A stretch of DNA of 64,000 nucleotides from Streptomyces sp. HUAS ZL42 (GTDB taxonomy: Bacteria; Actinomycetota; Actinomycetes; Streptomycetales; Streptomycetaceae). Location of the stretch: contig NZ_CP160403.1 in NCBI RefSeq assembly GCF_040782645.1, positions 7,909,001 to 7,973,000 of the forward strand, given 5' to 3'. The notes under the pieces were generated by a model. The model was given only the letters and a program-made list of their open reading frames with translations, ran no database searches and was not told where the DNA came from. The number at the start of each line of letters is the position of its first letter. The first letter of the stretch is position 1. Below are positions 46,549 through 56,982 of this stretch, one piece after another. Both the position numbers and the translations under genes were made by a program.

Positions 46549-47901
46549 TCACAGTTCGAAGGACTCGTGGTGGATACGGCGGTCCGGCACACCGGCGGCG
46601 CGCAGCTCCTGGTACAGGTCCCGGGCGAAGCCGTGCGGACCGCAGATGTACACGTCGTGCTCGGACAGGTCGGGAAGGGCCGCGCTCAGCGACCCGGCCG
46701 TGAGGTCGGGACGCTCCCCGCCCGGCCCGTTGAGCGCGTACAGCACCCGCGCCCCGCGCCAGCGCGCGACGGCCTCCAACTCCCCGCCCAGCGCGAGGTC
46801 CTCGGCCGTCCGCGCCCGGTACAGCAGGGTGACGTCGCCGGGCAGCGTCTCGAACAGCGCCCGCAGGGGGGTGATGCCGACCCCGCCCGCGATCAGCAGG
46901 GACCTGTGCGCGGTGCGCCGGTCGGCGGTCAGCGCCCCGTACGGCCCCTCCGCCCACACCCGCGTGCCGGGCCGCAGCAGCGCCACGGCCGCGCTGTGCC
47001 CGCCGAGCGCCTTCACCGTGATCCGCATCAGGTCCTGCCGGGGCGGCGCCGAGAGGGAGTACGGCGTCGAGGTCCGGCCCATGCCCTGGGCGAGGAACCG
47101 CCAGCGGAAGAACTGCCCGGCCCGCGCACCGAGTTCGTCCAGCCGCCGCCCGCGTACGACGACGGAGTACACGCCCGGCGCCTCCCTGTGCACGGACTCC
47201 ACACGAAGCCGGTGCCGCAGGTTGAGCCGTACGGGGGCGAGGATCCGGAACCACACCACGAGGGCCGCGACGCCCAGGTACAGCACGTACCAGGCGGCGG
47301 TGGCCGCCGTGTTGCCGGTGAAGTCGTTGCCGAGGGCCAGCTGGTGGCCGAAGGCGAGGAAGGCGGCGGCGTACGTGAGGAGGTGCACGTAGTACCAGAA
47401 CTCGTAGCTGGTCCGGCGGCGCACGGCCCGGGCCGAGGTGATGCCGACAGCGAAGAGGATCGCCGTGCCGGCGGTGGCCTTCAGCATCTCCGGGTAGTCA
47501 AGGATCACGGTGACCGTCTCGTGCCAGAACGAGGCGCGGTCCTGGGCGGCGTACCCGGCGAGGATCAGCACGATGTGCGCGACCAGCAGGCAGACCGTGT
47601 ACCGGCCGGCCATGGCGTGCCAGCGCGCCACCCGGTCCGAGCCGATCCGCCGCTCCAGCAGCGGCACCCGTGCCATCAGACCGACCAGCACCGCGCAGGT
47701 GTACCCGCACAGCAGACCGGCGATCCGCCCGGCCCCGGTCAGCCATCCCGCCGTACCCACCACGGAGCCGGTGCCGGACCACCACAGGGCGAGCACGGCC
47801 GCGGCCCCGGCCCACAGCACGGCGAGCACCGGGCCCGCGGGTGAGCGCCGGGGCGCAGGCAGCACGGGCGGTGCCGTCCGCCGCTCGTACACGGTGGTCA
47901 T
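46549..47901 (-). CDS. Ferric-reductase-like transmembrane flavocytochrome (copy B)
   Basis: A 450-residue paralogue of copy A with the same order: membrane helices with paired His (RYTVCLLVAHIVLILAGYA, YYVHLLTYAAAFLAFGHQLA), then the FAD module (TPYSLSAPPRQDLMRITVK) and NAD(P) motifs LLIAGGVGITPLRALFE and YICGPHGFARDLYQEL. Both paralogues end RRIHHESFE plus one residue. It is the first gene of a five-gene minus-strand operon, divergent from the two-component system. Confidence 0.9.
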   Translation of the reverse strand: MTTVYERRTAPPVLPAPRRSPAGPVLAVLWAGAAAVLALWWSGTGSVVGTAGWLTGAGRIAGLLCGYTCAVLVGLMARVPLLERRIGSDRVARWHAMAGRYTVCLLVAHIVLILAGYAAQDRASFWHETVTVILDYPEMLKATAGTAILFAVGITSARAVRRRTSYEFWYYVHLLTYAAAFLAFGHQLALGNDFTGNTAATAAWYVLYLGVAALVVWFRILAPVRLNLRHRLRVESVHREAPGVYSVVVRGRRLDELGARAGQFFRWRFLAQGMGRTSTPYSLSAPPRQDLMRITVKALGGHSAAVALLRPGTRVWAEGPYGALTADRRTAHRSLLIAGGVGITPLRALFETLPGDVTLLYRARTAEDLALGGELEAVARWRGARVLYALNGPGGERPDLTAGSLSAALPDLSEHDVYICGPHGFARDLYQELRAAGVPDRRIHHESFEL

Positions 47902-47974
47902 GTGTGTGTCCTTTCTCCGTTCCCGGACGCCACTGTGCGGGTGGAACCTCTCAGCACCCTTTGAATCCGCACCT

Positions 47975-48003
47975 CGCTGAGCGGACTCAGAGGAAATTCA
48001 GAG
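47975..48003. promoter_or_regulatory. 11-bp-spaced direct repeats, candidate response-regulator site
   Basis: CGCTGAG (47975), CTCAGAG (47986) and TTCAGAG (47997) recur every 11 bases between the divergent reductase operon and the response regulator gene. Direct repeats at one-turn spacing are the usual target of OmpR-family regulators. The site lies 75-102 bases before the reductase and 49-77 bases before the regulator, so it may control both. Confidence 0.55.
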
Positions 48004-48051
48004 CCTGCGCGGCCGCACGCCGCTGCCGCGAGGGGTGATCCTGGTAGGGCG

Positions 48052-48792
48052 ATGAACACCACCCGCTCCGGCCGCCCCGCCCTCACCCGCCCCGACGGCA
48101 CCCCGCTGCGCGTCCTCGTCGTCGACGACGACCCGGACCTCGCCGAGGTACTCTCCGGCGCCCTGCGCTACGAGGGCTGGCAGGTGCGCACGGCCGGCGA
48201 CGGAGCCGCGGCCCTCGCGGCCGCCCGCGAGCTGATGCCCGACGCGGTCGTCCTGGACGTGATGCTCCCGGACACCGACGGCTTCGCCGTGCTGCGCTCC
48301 CTGCACGGGGTGAAGCCGGACGTCTGCGTCCTCTTCCTCACCGCCCGCGACGCCGTCGAGGACCGCATCGCCGGCATCACGGCGGGCGGCGACGACTACG
48401 TCACCAAGCCCTTCAGCCTCGAGGAGGTCGTCGCCCGGCTGCGCGGACTGCTGCGCCGCGCGGGTATGGCCCGCCAGCAGGAGGAGGGCCCGCGGCTGAC
48501 CGTGGGCGACCTGGTCATGGACGAAGAGGCCCGCGAGGTGACCCGGGCGGGCGAGCTGATCGAGCTGTCGCCGACCGAGTTCGAGCTGCTGCGCTTCCTC
48601 ATGCGCAACCCGCGGCGGGTGCTCAGCAAGGCACAGATCCTCGACCGGGTGTGGTCGTACGACTTCGGCGGCCGCGCCCATGTCGTGGAGCTGTACATCT
48701 CCTACCTGCGCAAGAAGGTGGACGCGGGGCGCCGGCCGATGATCCACACGGTGCGCGGAGCCGGGTACGTGCTCAAGCCGGTGACCCGGTGA
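48052..48792 (+). CDS. OmpR/PhoB-family response regulator
   Basis: A 246-residue regulator. The receiver domain (about 18-130) has acidic residues in VVDDDPDL, phospho-acceptor Asp69 in VVLDVMLPDTDGF and Lys in DDYVTKPFSLEEV. The winged-helix output domain (about 150-245) shows LSPTEFELLRFLMRNPRRVLSKAQILDRVWSYDF and HTVRGAGYVL. It is coupled to the sensor kinase gene by GTGA and divergent from the flavin electron-transfer operon, its probable target. Confidence 0.93.
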   Translation: MNTTRSGRPALTRPDGTPLRVLVVDDDPDLAEVLSGALRYEGWQVRTAGDGAAALAAARELMPDAVVLDVMLPDTDGFAVLRSLHGVKPDVCVLFLTARDAVEDRIAGITAGGDDYVTKPFSLEEVVARLRGLLRRAGMARQQEEGPRLTVGDLVMDEEAREVTRAGELIELSPTEFELLRFLMRNPRRVLSKAQILDRVWSYDFGGRAHVVELYISYLRKKVDAGRRPMIHTVRGAGYVLKPVTR

Positions 48793-50237
48793 GGCCACGA
48801 CTGCCGCGGCCGCGCACCCTGCGGGCCCGGCTCACCGTCGGCCTCGTGGTGCTGCTGGCGATCAGCTGCGCGGCGGTCGGCGTCGCCGCCGTCGTCGAGC
48901 TGAACGGATTCCTCACCAGCCGCCTCGACGAACAGCTCGGCGAGGTCGGGGCCCGGTTCGCGGCGAGCCTGGAACACGACGGCAAGCTGCCGGACGACCA
49001 CGACGGCGACGAGCTCGGCGACGACCGCAGACAGGCGACGGGAACCTTCGGCGCCCGCTTCGTCGACGGCACGGCCACCAACGCGGCGGTCGTCCGGTCC
49101 ACCGGCATCGTCGACGTCACCCTGACCGCCCGGGACGAGAGGCGGCTCGCCGCGGTCCCGGTCGACGGGAGGGGCCACAGCGTCGACATCTCCGCCCTGT
49201 GCGACTACCGGGTCCTCGCGACGAAGGGCCTCGACGGCGACGTCCTGATCACCGGTCTGCCCCTGGAACCCGTGCAGGCCACCGTCCACCGCCTCGAACT
49301 GGTCGCCGGAATCGTCTTCGGCGCGGCCCTCACCCTCGCCGGCGTCGCGGGCGCACTGTGGGTGCGCTGGTCGCTGCGGCCGCTGAGCCGGGTCGCGGCC
49401 ACCGCCACCCGGGTCAGCGAACTCCCGCTTGCCAGCGGTGAGGTGGCCCTGCCCCCGCGCGCGCCCGAGTCCGACCCGCGCAGCGAGGTGGGCCGCGTGG
49501 CGGGTGCCTTCAACCGGATGCTGGGCCATGTCGAGGACGCGCTGACGAAACGGCACGCCAGCGAGGAACGGCTGCGCAGCTTCGCGGCCGACGCCAGCCA
49601 CGAACTGCGCACTCCCGTCGCGTCGGTCCGCGGGCACGCCGAACTCGCCCTGCTGCACCCGGGCCCGGTCCCACCGGAGGTCACGCGCGCCCTGGAACGT
49701 ATCGCCGCCGAGTCGTCCCGCATGGGTGAGATGGTCGACGACCTGCTCCTCCTGGCCCGTCTGGACGCCGGCCGCCCCCTGGAACGCCTCCCCGTCGACC
49801 TGACCCGCCTGGTCCTGGACGCGGTGACGGACGCGAGGGCCGCCGGCCCCGGCCACCGCTGGCTGCTGGAACTGCCCGAGGAGCCGGTGACGGTGACCGG
49901 CGACGCCCACCGTCTCCAACAGGTGTTGGCGAACCTGCTGGCCAACGCGCGTCTGCACACCCCCGTCGGCACCGAGGTGACGGTGTCCCTTGAGACGGAC
50001 AGGACGACGGCGACCTTGAACATCCACGACGACGGCCCAGGCGTCCCCGCCGACATCCGGCCCAAAGTCTTCGAACGCTTCACCCGGGCGGACCGTCGCC
50101 GCACGGAGGGCTCGGGAGCCGGCGCGGGCCTGGGTTTGTCGATCGTGGCGGCGGTCGTGGAGGCGCATGGGGGGAGTGTGAGCCTGGAGAGCGCGGCGGG
50201 CTCGACGACGTTCACTGTGCGGCTGACGGTTGATTAG
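48789..50237 (+). CDS. Membrane sensor histidine kinase
   Basis: A 482-residue kinase. A membrane helix at about 14-36 and a second at about 175-200 enclose an extracytosolic sensor of roughly 140 residues. A HAMP segment follows, then the dimerisation domain with His271 (FAADASHELRTPVASVRGHAE) and the ATPase domain (NLLANARLHTPVG, DDGPGVPADI, GAGLGLSIVAAVVEAHGG). The signal is unknown; redox state or flavin-system substrate is suggested by the neighbours. Confidence 0.92.
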   Translation: MRPRLPRPRTLRARLTVGLVVLLAISCAAVGVAAVVELNGFLTSRLDEQLGEVGARFAASLEHDGKLPDDHDGDELGDDRRQATGTFGARFVDGTATNAAVVRSTGIVDVTLTARDERRLAAVPVDGRGHSVDISALCDYRVLATKGLDGDVLITGLPLEPVQATVHRLELVAGIVFGAALTLAGVAGALWVRWSLRPLSRVAATATRVSELPLASGEVALPPRAPESDPRSEVGRVAGAFNRMLGHVEDALTKRHASEERLRSFAADASHELRTPVASVRGHAELALLHPGPVPPEVTRALERIAAESSRMGEMVDDLLLLARLDAGRPLERLPVDLTRLVLDAVTDARAAGPGHRWLLELPEEPVTVTGDAHRLQQVLANLLANARLHTPVGTEVTVSLETDRTTATLNIHDDGPGVPADIRPKVFERFTRADRRRTEGSGAGAGLGLSIVAAVVEAHGGSVSLESAAGSTTFTVRLTVD

Positions 50238-50245
50238 AGGAGATC

Positions 50246-50951
50246 TCAGTACCGGGTGATCGCCGTGGACCCGCTCACCGTCCCCACGGCAATATGCGGC
50301 TTCCGCCCAGGATCGGCCCACCGCAGAATCCGCCGCATCGCATCCCTCGTGACCGACACACAACCAGCCGTAGCCCCCCGACCGTTGACATGCAAGAAGA
50401 TGCCGGCTCCGCGGCCCCCGCACCGGCTCCCCGTAGTTGAACCCCATCACCAGCGCGTGCGCGTACTGCGTCCGGTAAGAGACCAGGCGCTCGGACTCGG
50501 TCGCACGGCAGTCCGCCGGACGGGGCTCGGTCCACCGGTTGTAGGACCGGGAGCCGTTGTCCTGGCACCACCAGGAGTCCTGGTGCACCCGCCGGTACCG
50601 GTACACCGTCCCCCGCGGCGGCGCCTCCACCCCGAAGGCGAACGGAAGGCCGTACAGTCCGGTCGGCGTCGTGTTCGTCCCCTGCCTGCGCGAGGCTCCC
50701 TCCACGAGCCCCTTCGCGCCGAACCGGGCCCTCGCGGAACCGGCCTTCACCCAGTGCCCGTTCCGCAGGTCCCACCAGGTGAGCGTGCCCGACGTCGAAC
50801 CCGTGCCGGCGGCGACCGCGGTGATCAACTGTCTGCCGCCGCCGGTGTCCGCCATGCGCTCGGGAAGCGGCCCGGGGACCGCGCCACCGGGAGCGGCTGC
50901 GAGCATGAGCAGGGACAGGGAGGCGAGGGCGGCGACGGCACCGGGGCGCAT
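50246..50951 (-). pseudogene. L,D-transpeptidase-like secreted protein, broken by a 1-base frameshift
   Basis: The first frame runs from ATG 50951 with a signal peptide (SLSLLMLAAAPGGAVPG) through TPTGLYGLPFAFGVEAPPRG and YAHALVMGFNYGEPVRG. It then becomes nonsense. Removing one base in the GC run at about 50411-50418 restores GAGIFLHVNGRGATAGCVSV, the L,D-transpeptidase His-to-Cys active-site motif, and a normal C terminus ending TRY at a stop at 50246. The 706-base span is one base over a codon multiple. As given, the active Cys is lost; a sequencing error is equally possible. Confidence 0.78.
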
Positions 50952-50954
50952 GGC

Positions 50955-51542
50955 TCAGACGGTAGAGGGCGGCAGCGGCAACGGCAGCCCGGGTAGGCCG
51001 TCCAGGCTGGTGGCGATGTGGTCCTTCTTGGCGAAGTACTCGCTGAGCGACTCGTCGTCCTCGCGCGCGAACCGCTTGCCGTGCAGGTCACGGTCCGCGT
51101 CGTACGTCATGAAGGGCACCGCGTACCCGCACGAGTCGCGGATGAGTTCGGCCGTCACGACGATGACCGCGCGCAGCCCGTGCGAGGACGGGTCGATGTC
51201 CGGGAAACGGGTGAGGAGTTCCTTGAAGCGCGGATCGTCGCGGAAGACCGCCTCCCCGTGGCCGTGCACCCGCACGATGTTCGGCGGCCCCTGGAAGGCA
51301 CACCACATCAGCGTGATCCGGCCGTTCTCGCGCAGGTGTGCGATCGTCTCGGCGCTGGAGCCGGCGAAGTCGAGGTAGGCCACGGTGAGTTCGTCGAGCA
51401 CCGCGAAGGAGCCCTTGAGCCCCTTGGGGGAGAGGTTGACCGTGCCGTCGCCGGAGAGGGGAGCGGTGGCGGTGAAGAAGAGGGGTTGCTCCTCGATGAA
51501 CGTACGGAGCCTGCCGTCTATGCGCTCATAGGTCTTTCCCAT
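50955..51542 (-). CDS. Pyridoxamine 5'-phosphate oxidase-family FMN-binding protein
   Basis: A 195-residue split-barrel flavoprotein of the PPOX class: LFFTATAPLSGDGTVNLSPKGLKGSFAVLDE at the start, AYLDFAGSSAETIAHLRENGRITLMWCAF in the middle and a conserved CGYAVPFM later. It is likely a flavin-dependent oxidoreductase of unknown substrate. It may be independent of the flavin electron-transfer operon. ATG start; 3 bases from the L,D-transpeptidase remnant. Confidence 0.85.
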   Translation of the reverse strand: MGKTYERIDGRLRTFIEEQPLFFTATAPLSGDGTVNLSPKGLKGSFAVLDELTVAYLDFAGSSAETIAHLRENGRITLMWCAFQGPPNIVRVHGHGEAVFRDDPRFKELLTRFPDIDPSSHGLRAVIVVTAELIRDSCGYAVPFMTYDADRDLHGKRFAREDDESLSEYFAKKDHIATSLDGLPGLPLPLPPSTV

Positions 51543-51580
51543 GTCTAACGATTATCGGGGAAAGCCTTTCGGGTGTCTAA

Positions 51581-54202
<2,622 letters not shown>

Positions 54203-54224
54203 GAACACCCGACTTCAGTCGGCC

Positions 54225-54255
54225 GAAGGGCCCGGACGCTCCGTCCGGGCCCTTC
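54225..54255 (+). terminator. Terminator of argH
   Basis: A perfect 14-bp stem (GAAGGGCCCGGACG with its complement) and a 3-base loop, 22 bases after the argH stop. Confidence 0.88.
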
Positions 54256-54399
54256 GCGCTGCCCCGACCGCTCGATGGCAGATGGAAATCGGCCACTGTC
54301 CGAAACCTGGACTTCTTCCTACCCGGAGGTAAGTATTCCGGCCAGTCGGTCGGCATTGCCGAACGTCGGTCGACGGAAGCCGAGCATGAAAGGGACGTC

Positions 54400-55227
54400 A
54401 TGCACGCAGGACGTACCAGACGAACCGCCCGCCTCCTCGCCGTCACCGCGGTGGCCGCGCTCTGTGCCCTCGGCCTCACGGCCCCGGCGGACGCCGCGGA
54501 CACCCCGCCACCCGGGGCCAACGCCTGGTCCTGCAAGCCGGACTCCGCCCATCCGCAACCCGTCGTCCTGGTGAACGGCACCTTCAAGACCTCGTACGAG
54601 AACTGGCTGACCCTGTCGCCCGCGCTCGCGGACGCCGGTTACTGCGTCTTCTCGTTCGAGTACGGCGGCCTGGAGACCGCCCCGATCCCGGACTCGGCGG
54701 CCGAGCTGCGCGACTTCGTGAACGCCGTGCTCGGTGCGACCGGCGCAAAGAAGGTCGACATCGTCGGTCACAGCCAGGGCGGCATGATGCCCCGCTACTA
54801 CGTCAAGTTCCTCGGCGGCGCGACCAAGGTCGACGACCTCGTCGGCATCGTCCCCTCCAACCACGGCACCACCAACCCCCTCGCACTCGTGGCCGGTGCC
54901 ACCGCCTGCCCCTCCTGTGTCGACCAGACCGCCGGCTCCCCCTTCCTCCAGAACCTCAACTCCGACCCCGAGACCCCCGTCGGCCCCGACTACACGGCGA
55001 TCGCCACCAGGTACGACGAGGTCGTGGTCCCGTACACCAGCGCCTTCCTCAACGGCCCCGCCTCGTACGTGACCAACGTGCTGCTCCAGGACCGCTGCCC
55101 GCTCGACACCACCGAGCACGACCAGGCACCCAAGTCGCCTCTGGTCGAGCAGTGGGTGCTCAGCGCCCTGGGGCGCAAGGGGCCGGCCGACCCCGCCTTC
55201 GTGCCGCGCTGCGTCAGCGCGGGCTGA
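54400..55227 (+). CDS. Secreted lipase/esterase (alpha/beta hydrolase)
   Basis: A 275-residue exported hydrolase with a signal peptide of about 33 residues (RTARLLAVTAVAALCALGLTAPADAA). HPQPVVLVNGTF carries the oxyanion region, GHSQGG the nucleophile Ser125, and the Asp and His are expected in the regions of YDEVVVPYTSAF and TTEHDQAPK. Several Cys (including ACPSC and DRCPL) suggest disulfides. It resembles class 2 triacylglycerol lipases (LipA/EstA type) of Actinobacteria. Ribosome site GAAAGGGA. Confidence 0.87.
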   Translation: MHAGRTRRTARLLAVTAVAALCALGLTAPADAADTPPPGANAWSCKPDSAHPQPVVLVNGTFKTSYENWLTLSPALADAGYCVFSFEYGGLETAPIPDSAAELRDFVNAVLGATGAKKVDIVGHSQGGMMPRYYVKFLGGATKVDDLVGIVPSNHGTTNPLALVAGATACPSCVDQTAGSPFLQNLNSDPETPVGPDYTAIATRYDEVVVPYTSAFLNGPASYVTNVLLQDRCPLDTTEHDQAPKSPLVEQWVLSALGRKGPADPAFVPRCVSAG

Positions 55228-55317
55228 ACCGCACGGGGCTGGCAGAGCGGGCTGAATCGCATGCGTCTGGGTAGATTGATGCGCGATACGCCTCCGCCGA
55301 TCGTGCAGGGAGCCGCC

Positions 55318-56289
55318 ATGCCGTTCAGTCGCCTGGCCGCCGCGACCACGCCCACCGCGCACCTCGGGCTCGGCCTCGCCGCCGTCGGCCGCCCGGGGTA
55401 CATCAACCTCGGCCGGGAGGACGACCTCCCGGCCGAGCGCACGGTGCAGGCCCTGCGCGAGCGCACCCACGAACTCCTCGACGCCGCCTACGCACAAGGC
55501 GTGCGCTACTTCGACGTCGCCCGCTCCTACGGGCGTTCCGAGGAGTTCCTCGCCGACTGGCTGAACGTCCGCCCCGACGTCGACGACATCGTCATCGGCA
55601 GCAAGTGGGGCTACACCTACACGGCGGACTGGTCCGCCGACGCCGAGCGGCACGAGGTCAAGGACCACGGCCTGGAGACGTACGAACGTCAGCGCGCCGA
55701 GACCGCCGCCCTGCTCGGCGACCGCCTCGACCTCTACCAGATCCACTCGGTGACCCCGGACAGCCCGGCCCTCACCGACAAGGAACTCCACGCGAAGCTG
55801 GCGGAAGCCGCCGCCCAGGGCACCACGATCGGCTTCTCCACCAGCGGCCCCGCGCAGGCGGACGCCATCCGCGCGGCACTCGCCGTCACGGTCGAAGGCG
55901 AGCCCCTCTTCCGTACCGTCCAGTCCACGTACAACGTCCTGGAGACCTCCGCCGAGCCCGCCCTCGCCGAGGCGCACGACGCCGGACTCACGGTGATCGT
56001 CAAGGAGGGCATGGCCAACGGACGTCTGGCGGATCCGTACGCGCCGGACGCCCTGAAGAGCGTGGCCGCCGAAACCTCCCTCGGCTGCGATGCCGTGGCC
56101 CTTGCCCTGATCCTTCGCCGGCCCTGGGCCGGGGTCGTCCTCTCCGGCGCCGCGACGACCGTCCAGCTCGCCTCCAACCTGCACGCGGCGGTCGTGGACC
56201 TGGACGAGGACCAGCTGGACCGGCTCTCCGCGCTCGTCGAGGACCCGGAGGCGTACTGGGAGCGGCGCGGGCAGCTCCCCTGGCACTGA
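55318..56289 (+). CDS. Aldo/keto reductase
   Basis: A 323-residue NADPH-dependent AKR barrel: LGLGLAAVGRPGYINLG near the start, catalytic Asp/Tyr in YFDVARSYGRSEEFLADWL, VIGSKWGYTYTADWS with the Lys, LDLYQIHSVTP, and the cofactor-binding end VVLSGAATTVQLASNL. It is closest to the plant-like D-threo-aldose dehydrogenase/YeaE type by pattern. The ATG at 55318 is preferred because GGGA lies 6 bases before it. Substrate unknown. Confidence 0.87.
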   Translation: MPFSRLAAATTPTAHLGLGLAAVGRPGYINLGREDDLPAERTVQALRERTHELLDAAYAQGVRYFDVARSYGRSEEFLADWLNVRPDVDDIVIGSKWGYTYTADWSADAERHEVKDHGLETYERQRAETAALLGDRLDLYQIHSVTPDSPALTDKELHAKLAEAAAQGTTIGFSTSGPAQADAIRAALAVTVEGEPLFRTVQSTYNVLETSAEPALAEAHDAGLTVIVKEGMANGRLADPYAPDALKSVAAETSLGCDAVALALILRRPWAGVVLSGAATTVQLASNLHAAVVDLDEDQLDRLSALVEDPEAYWERRGQLPWH

Positions 56290-56333
56290 CAGCTCCCCTC
56301 GGGCCATGGGGAATGAGTCACGCATGCCCGTAG

Positions 56334-56371
56334 TGAGACATCAACGTCTCATATGGGCTATGGTTGTCTCA
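56334..56371. promoter_or_regulatory. TetR-type operator and leaderless promoter
   Basis: TGAGAC-N6-GTCTCA (56334-56351) is a perfect dyad, and a third GTCTCA half-site at 56366-56371 runs into the tetR start codon, 20 bases after the second. TATGGT between them is a possible -10 element, placing transcription start at the ATG. Binding of the encoded TetR would block its own operon. Confidence 0.68.
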
Positions 56372-56982
56372 TGGCCGTCGACCGTGACCACGTTCTGCGC
56401 AGTGCCGCAGCCCTCCTGACCCGCCGATCCACGGCGACCATGGACGAGGTCGCCAAGGCGGCCGGAATCAGCCGGGCCACGCTGCACCGGCACTTCGCCG
56501 GGCGTGACGCGCTCGTACGGGCTCTGGAGGCGCTGGGCATCGAGGAGTGCGAGGCAGCGCTGGACGCGGCCCGCCTGGACGAGGGGCCGGCCGGCGACGC
56601 GGTACGGCGTCTGGTGCACGCGATCGAGCCCGCCGCCGGCCTGCTCGCCTTCCTCTACACCGAGAACCAGCTGTTCGAGGGCGAGGAGCAGCACGAGGGC
56701 TGGTCCCGGATCGACGACCGGATCTCCGCGCTGTTCCGGCGCGGCCAGCACAGTGGGGAGTTCCGTATCGACCTCACGCCCGCCTGGCTCACCGAGGCGC
56801 TGTACGGCCTGCTGGCCTCCGGCGTCTGGGTCGTGCAGAGCGGCAAGGGCGCCCCGAAGGACTTCCATCACATGATCGTCGAGCTGCTGCTCGGCGGCGC
56901 GCTGCGGCACCAAGCACCACAGCACCAAGCACCACAGCACCAAGTACCACAGCACCAAACACCACAGAGAGAGGAATCATGA
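56371..56982 (+). CDS. TetR-family regulator of the adjacent MFS exporter
   Basis: A 203-residue repressor. The N-terminal HTH (DHVLRSAAALLTRRSTATMDEVAKAAGISRATLHRHFAGRDALVRAL) is followed by a helical ligand domain, in which FRIDLTPAWLTEALYGLLASGVWV is typical of TetR_C proteins. The C terminus is an odd tail of four HQxPQ repeats. The third ATG of a run is chosen because it lies at the operator edge. It overlaps the exporter by ATGA. Confidence 0.88.
   Translation: MAVDRDHVLRSAAALLTRRSTATMDEVAKAAGISRATLHRHFAGRDALVRALEALGIEECEAALDAARLDEGPAGDAVRRLVHAIEPAAGLLAFLYTENQLFEGEEQHEGWSRIDDRISALFRRGQHSGEFRIDLTPAWLTEALYGLLASGVWVVQSGKGAPKDFHHMIVELLLGGALRHQAPQHQAPQHQVPQHQTPQREES
56908..56967 (+). repeat. 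Four tandem 15-bp repeats in the tetR 3' end
   Basis: CACCAAGCACCACAG occurs twice exactly, then with one and one changed base, in frame, giving HQAPQ-HQAPQ-HQVPQ-HQTPQ. The composition differs from the surrounding GC-rich DNA. The unit length keeps the frame, so copy number can vary without loss of the downstream coupled gene. Confidence 0.9.

Noticed and set aside
43827..47901. Tandem duplication as assembly artefact in the flavin cluster
   Set aside because: The two reductases and FMN-binding proteins differ clearly in sequence and domain number, so they are genuine diverged paralogues.
48702..50951. One 749-residue minus-strand protein spanning the L,D-transpeptidase and the sensor kinase
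   Set aside because: After the frameshift the frame runs antisense to the kinase and has no sensible sequence; it is an artefact of few stops in GC-rich DNA.
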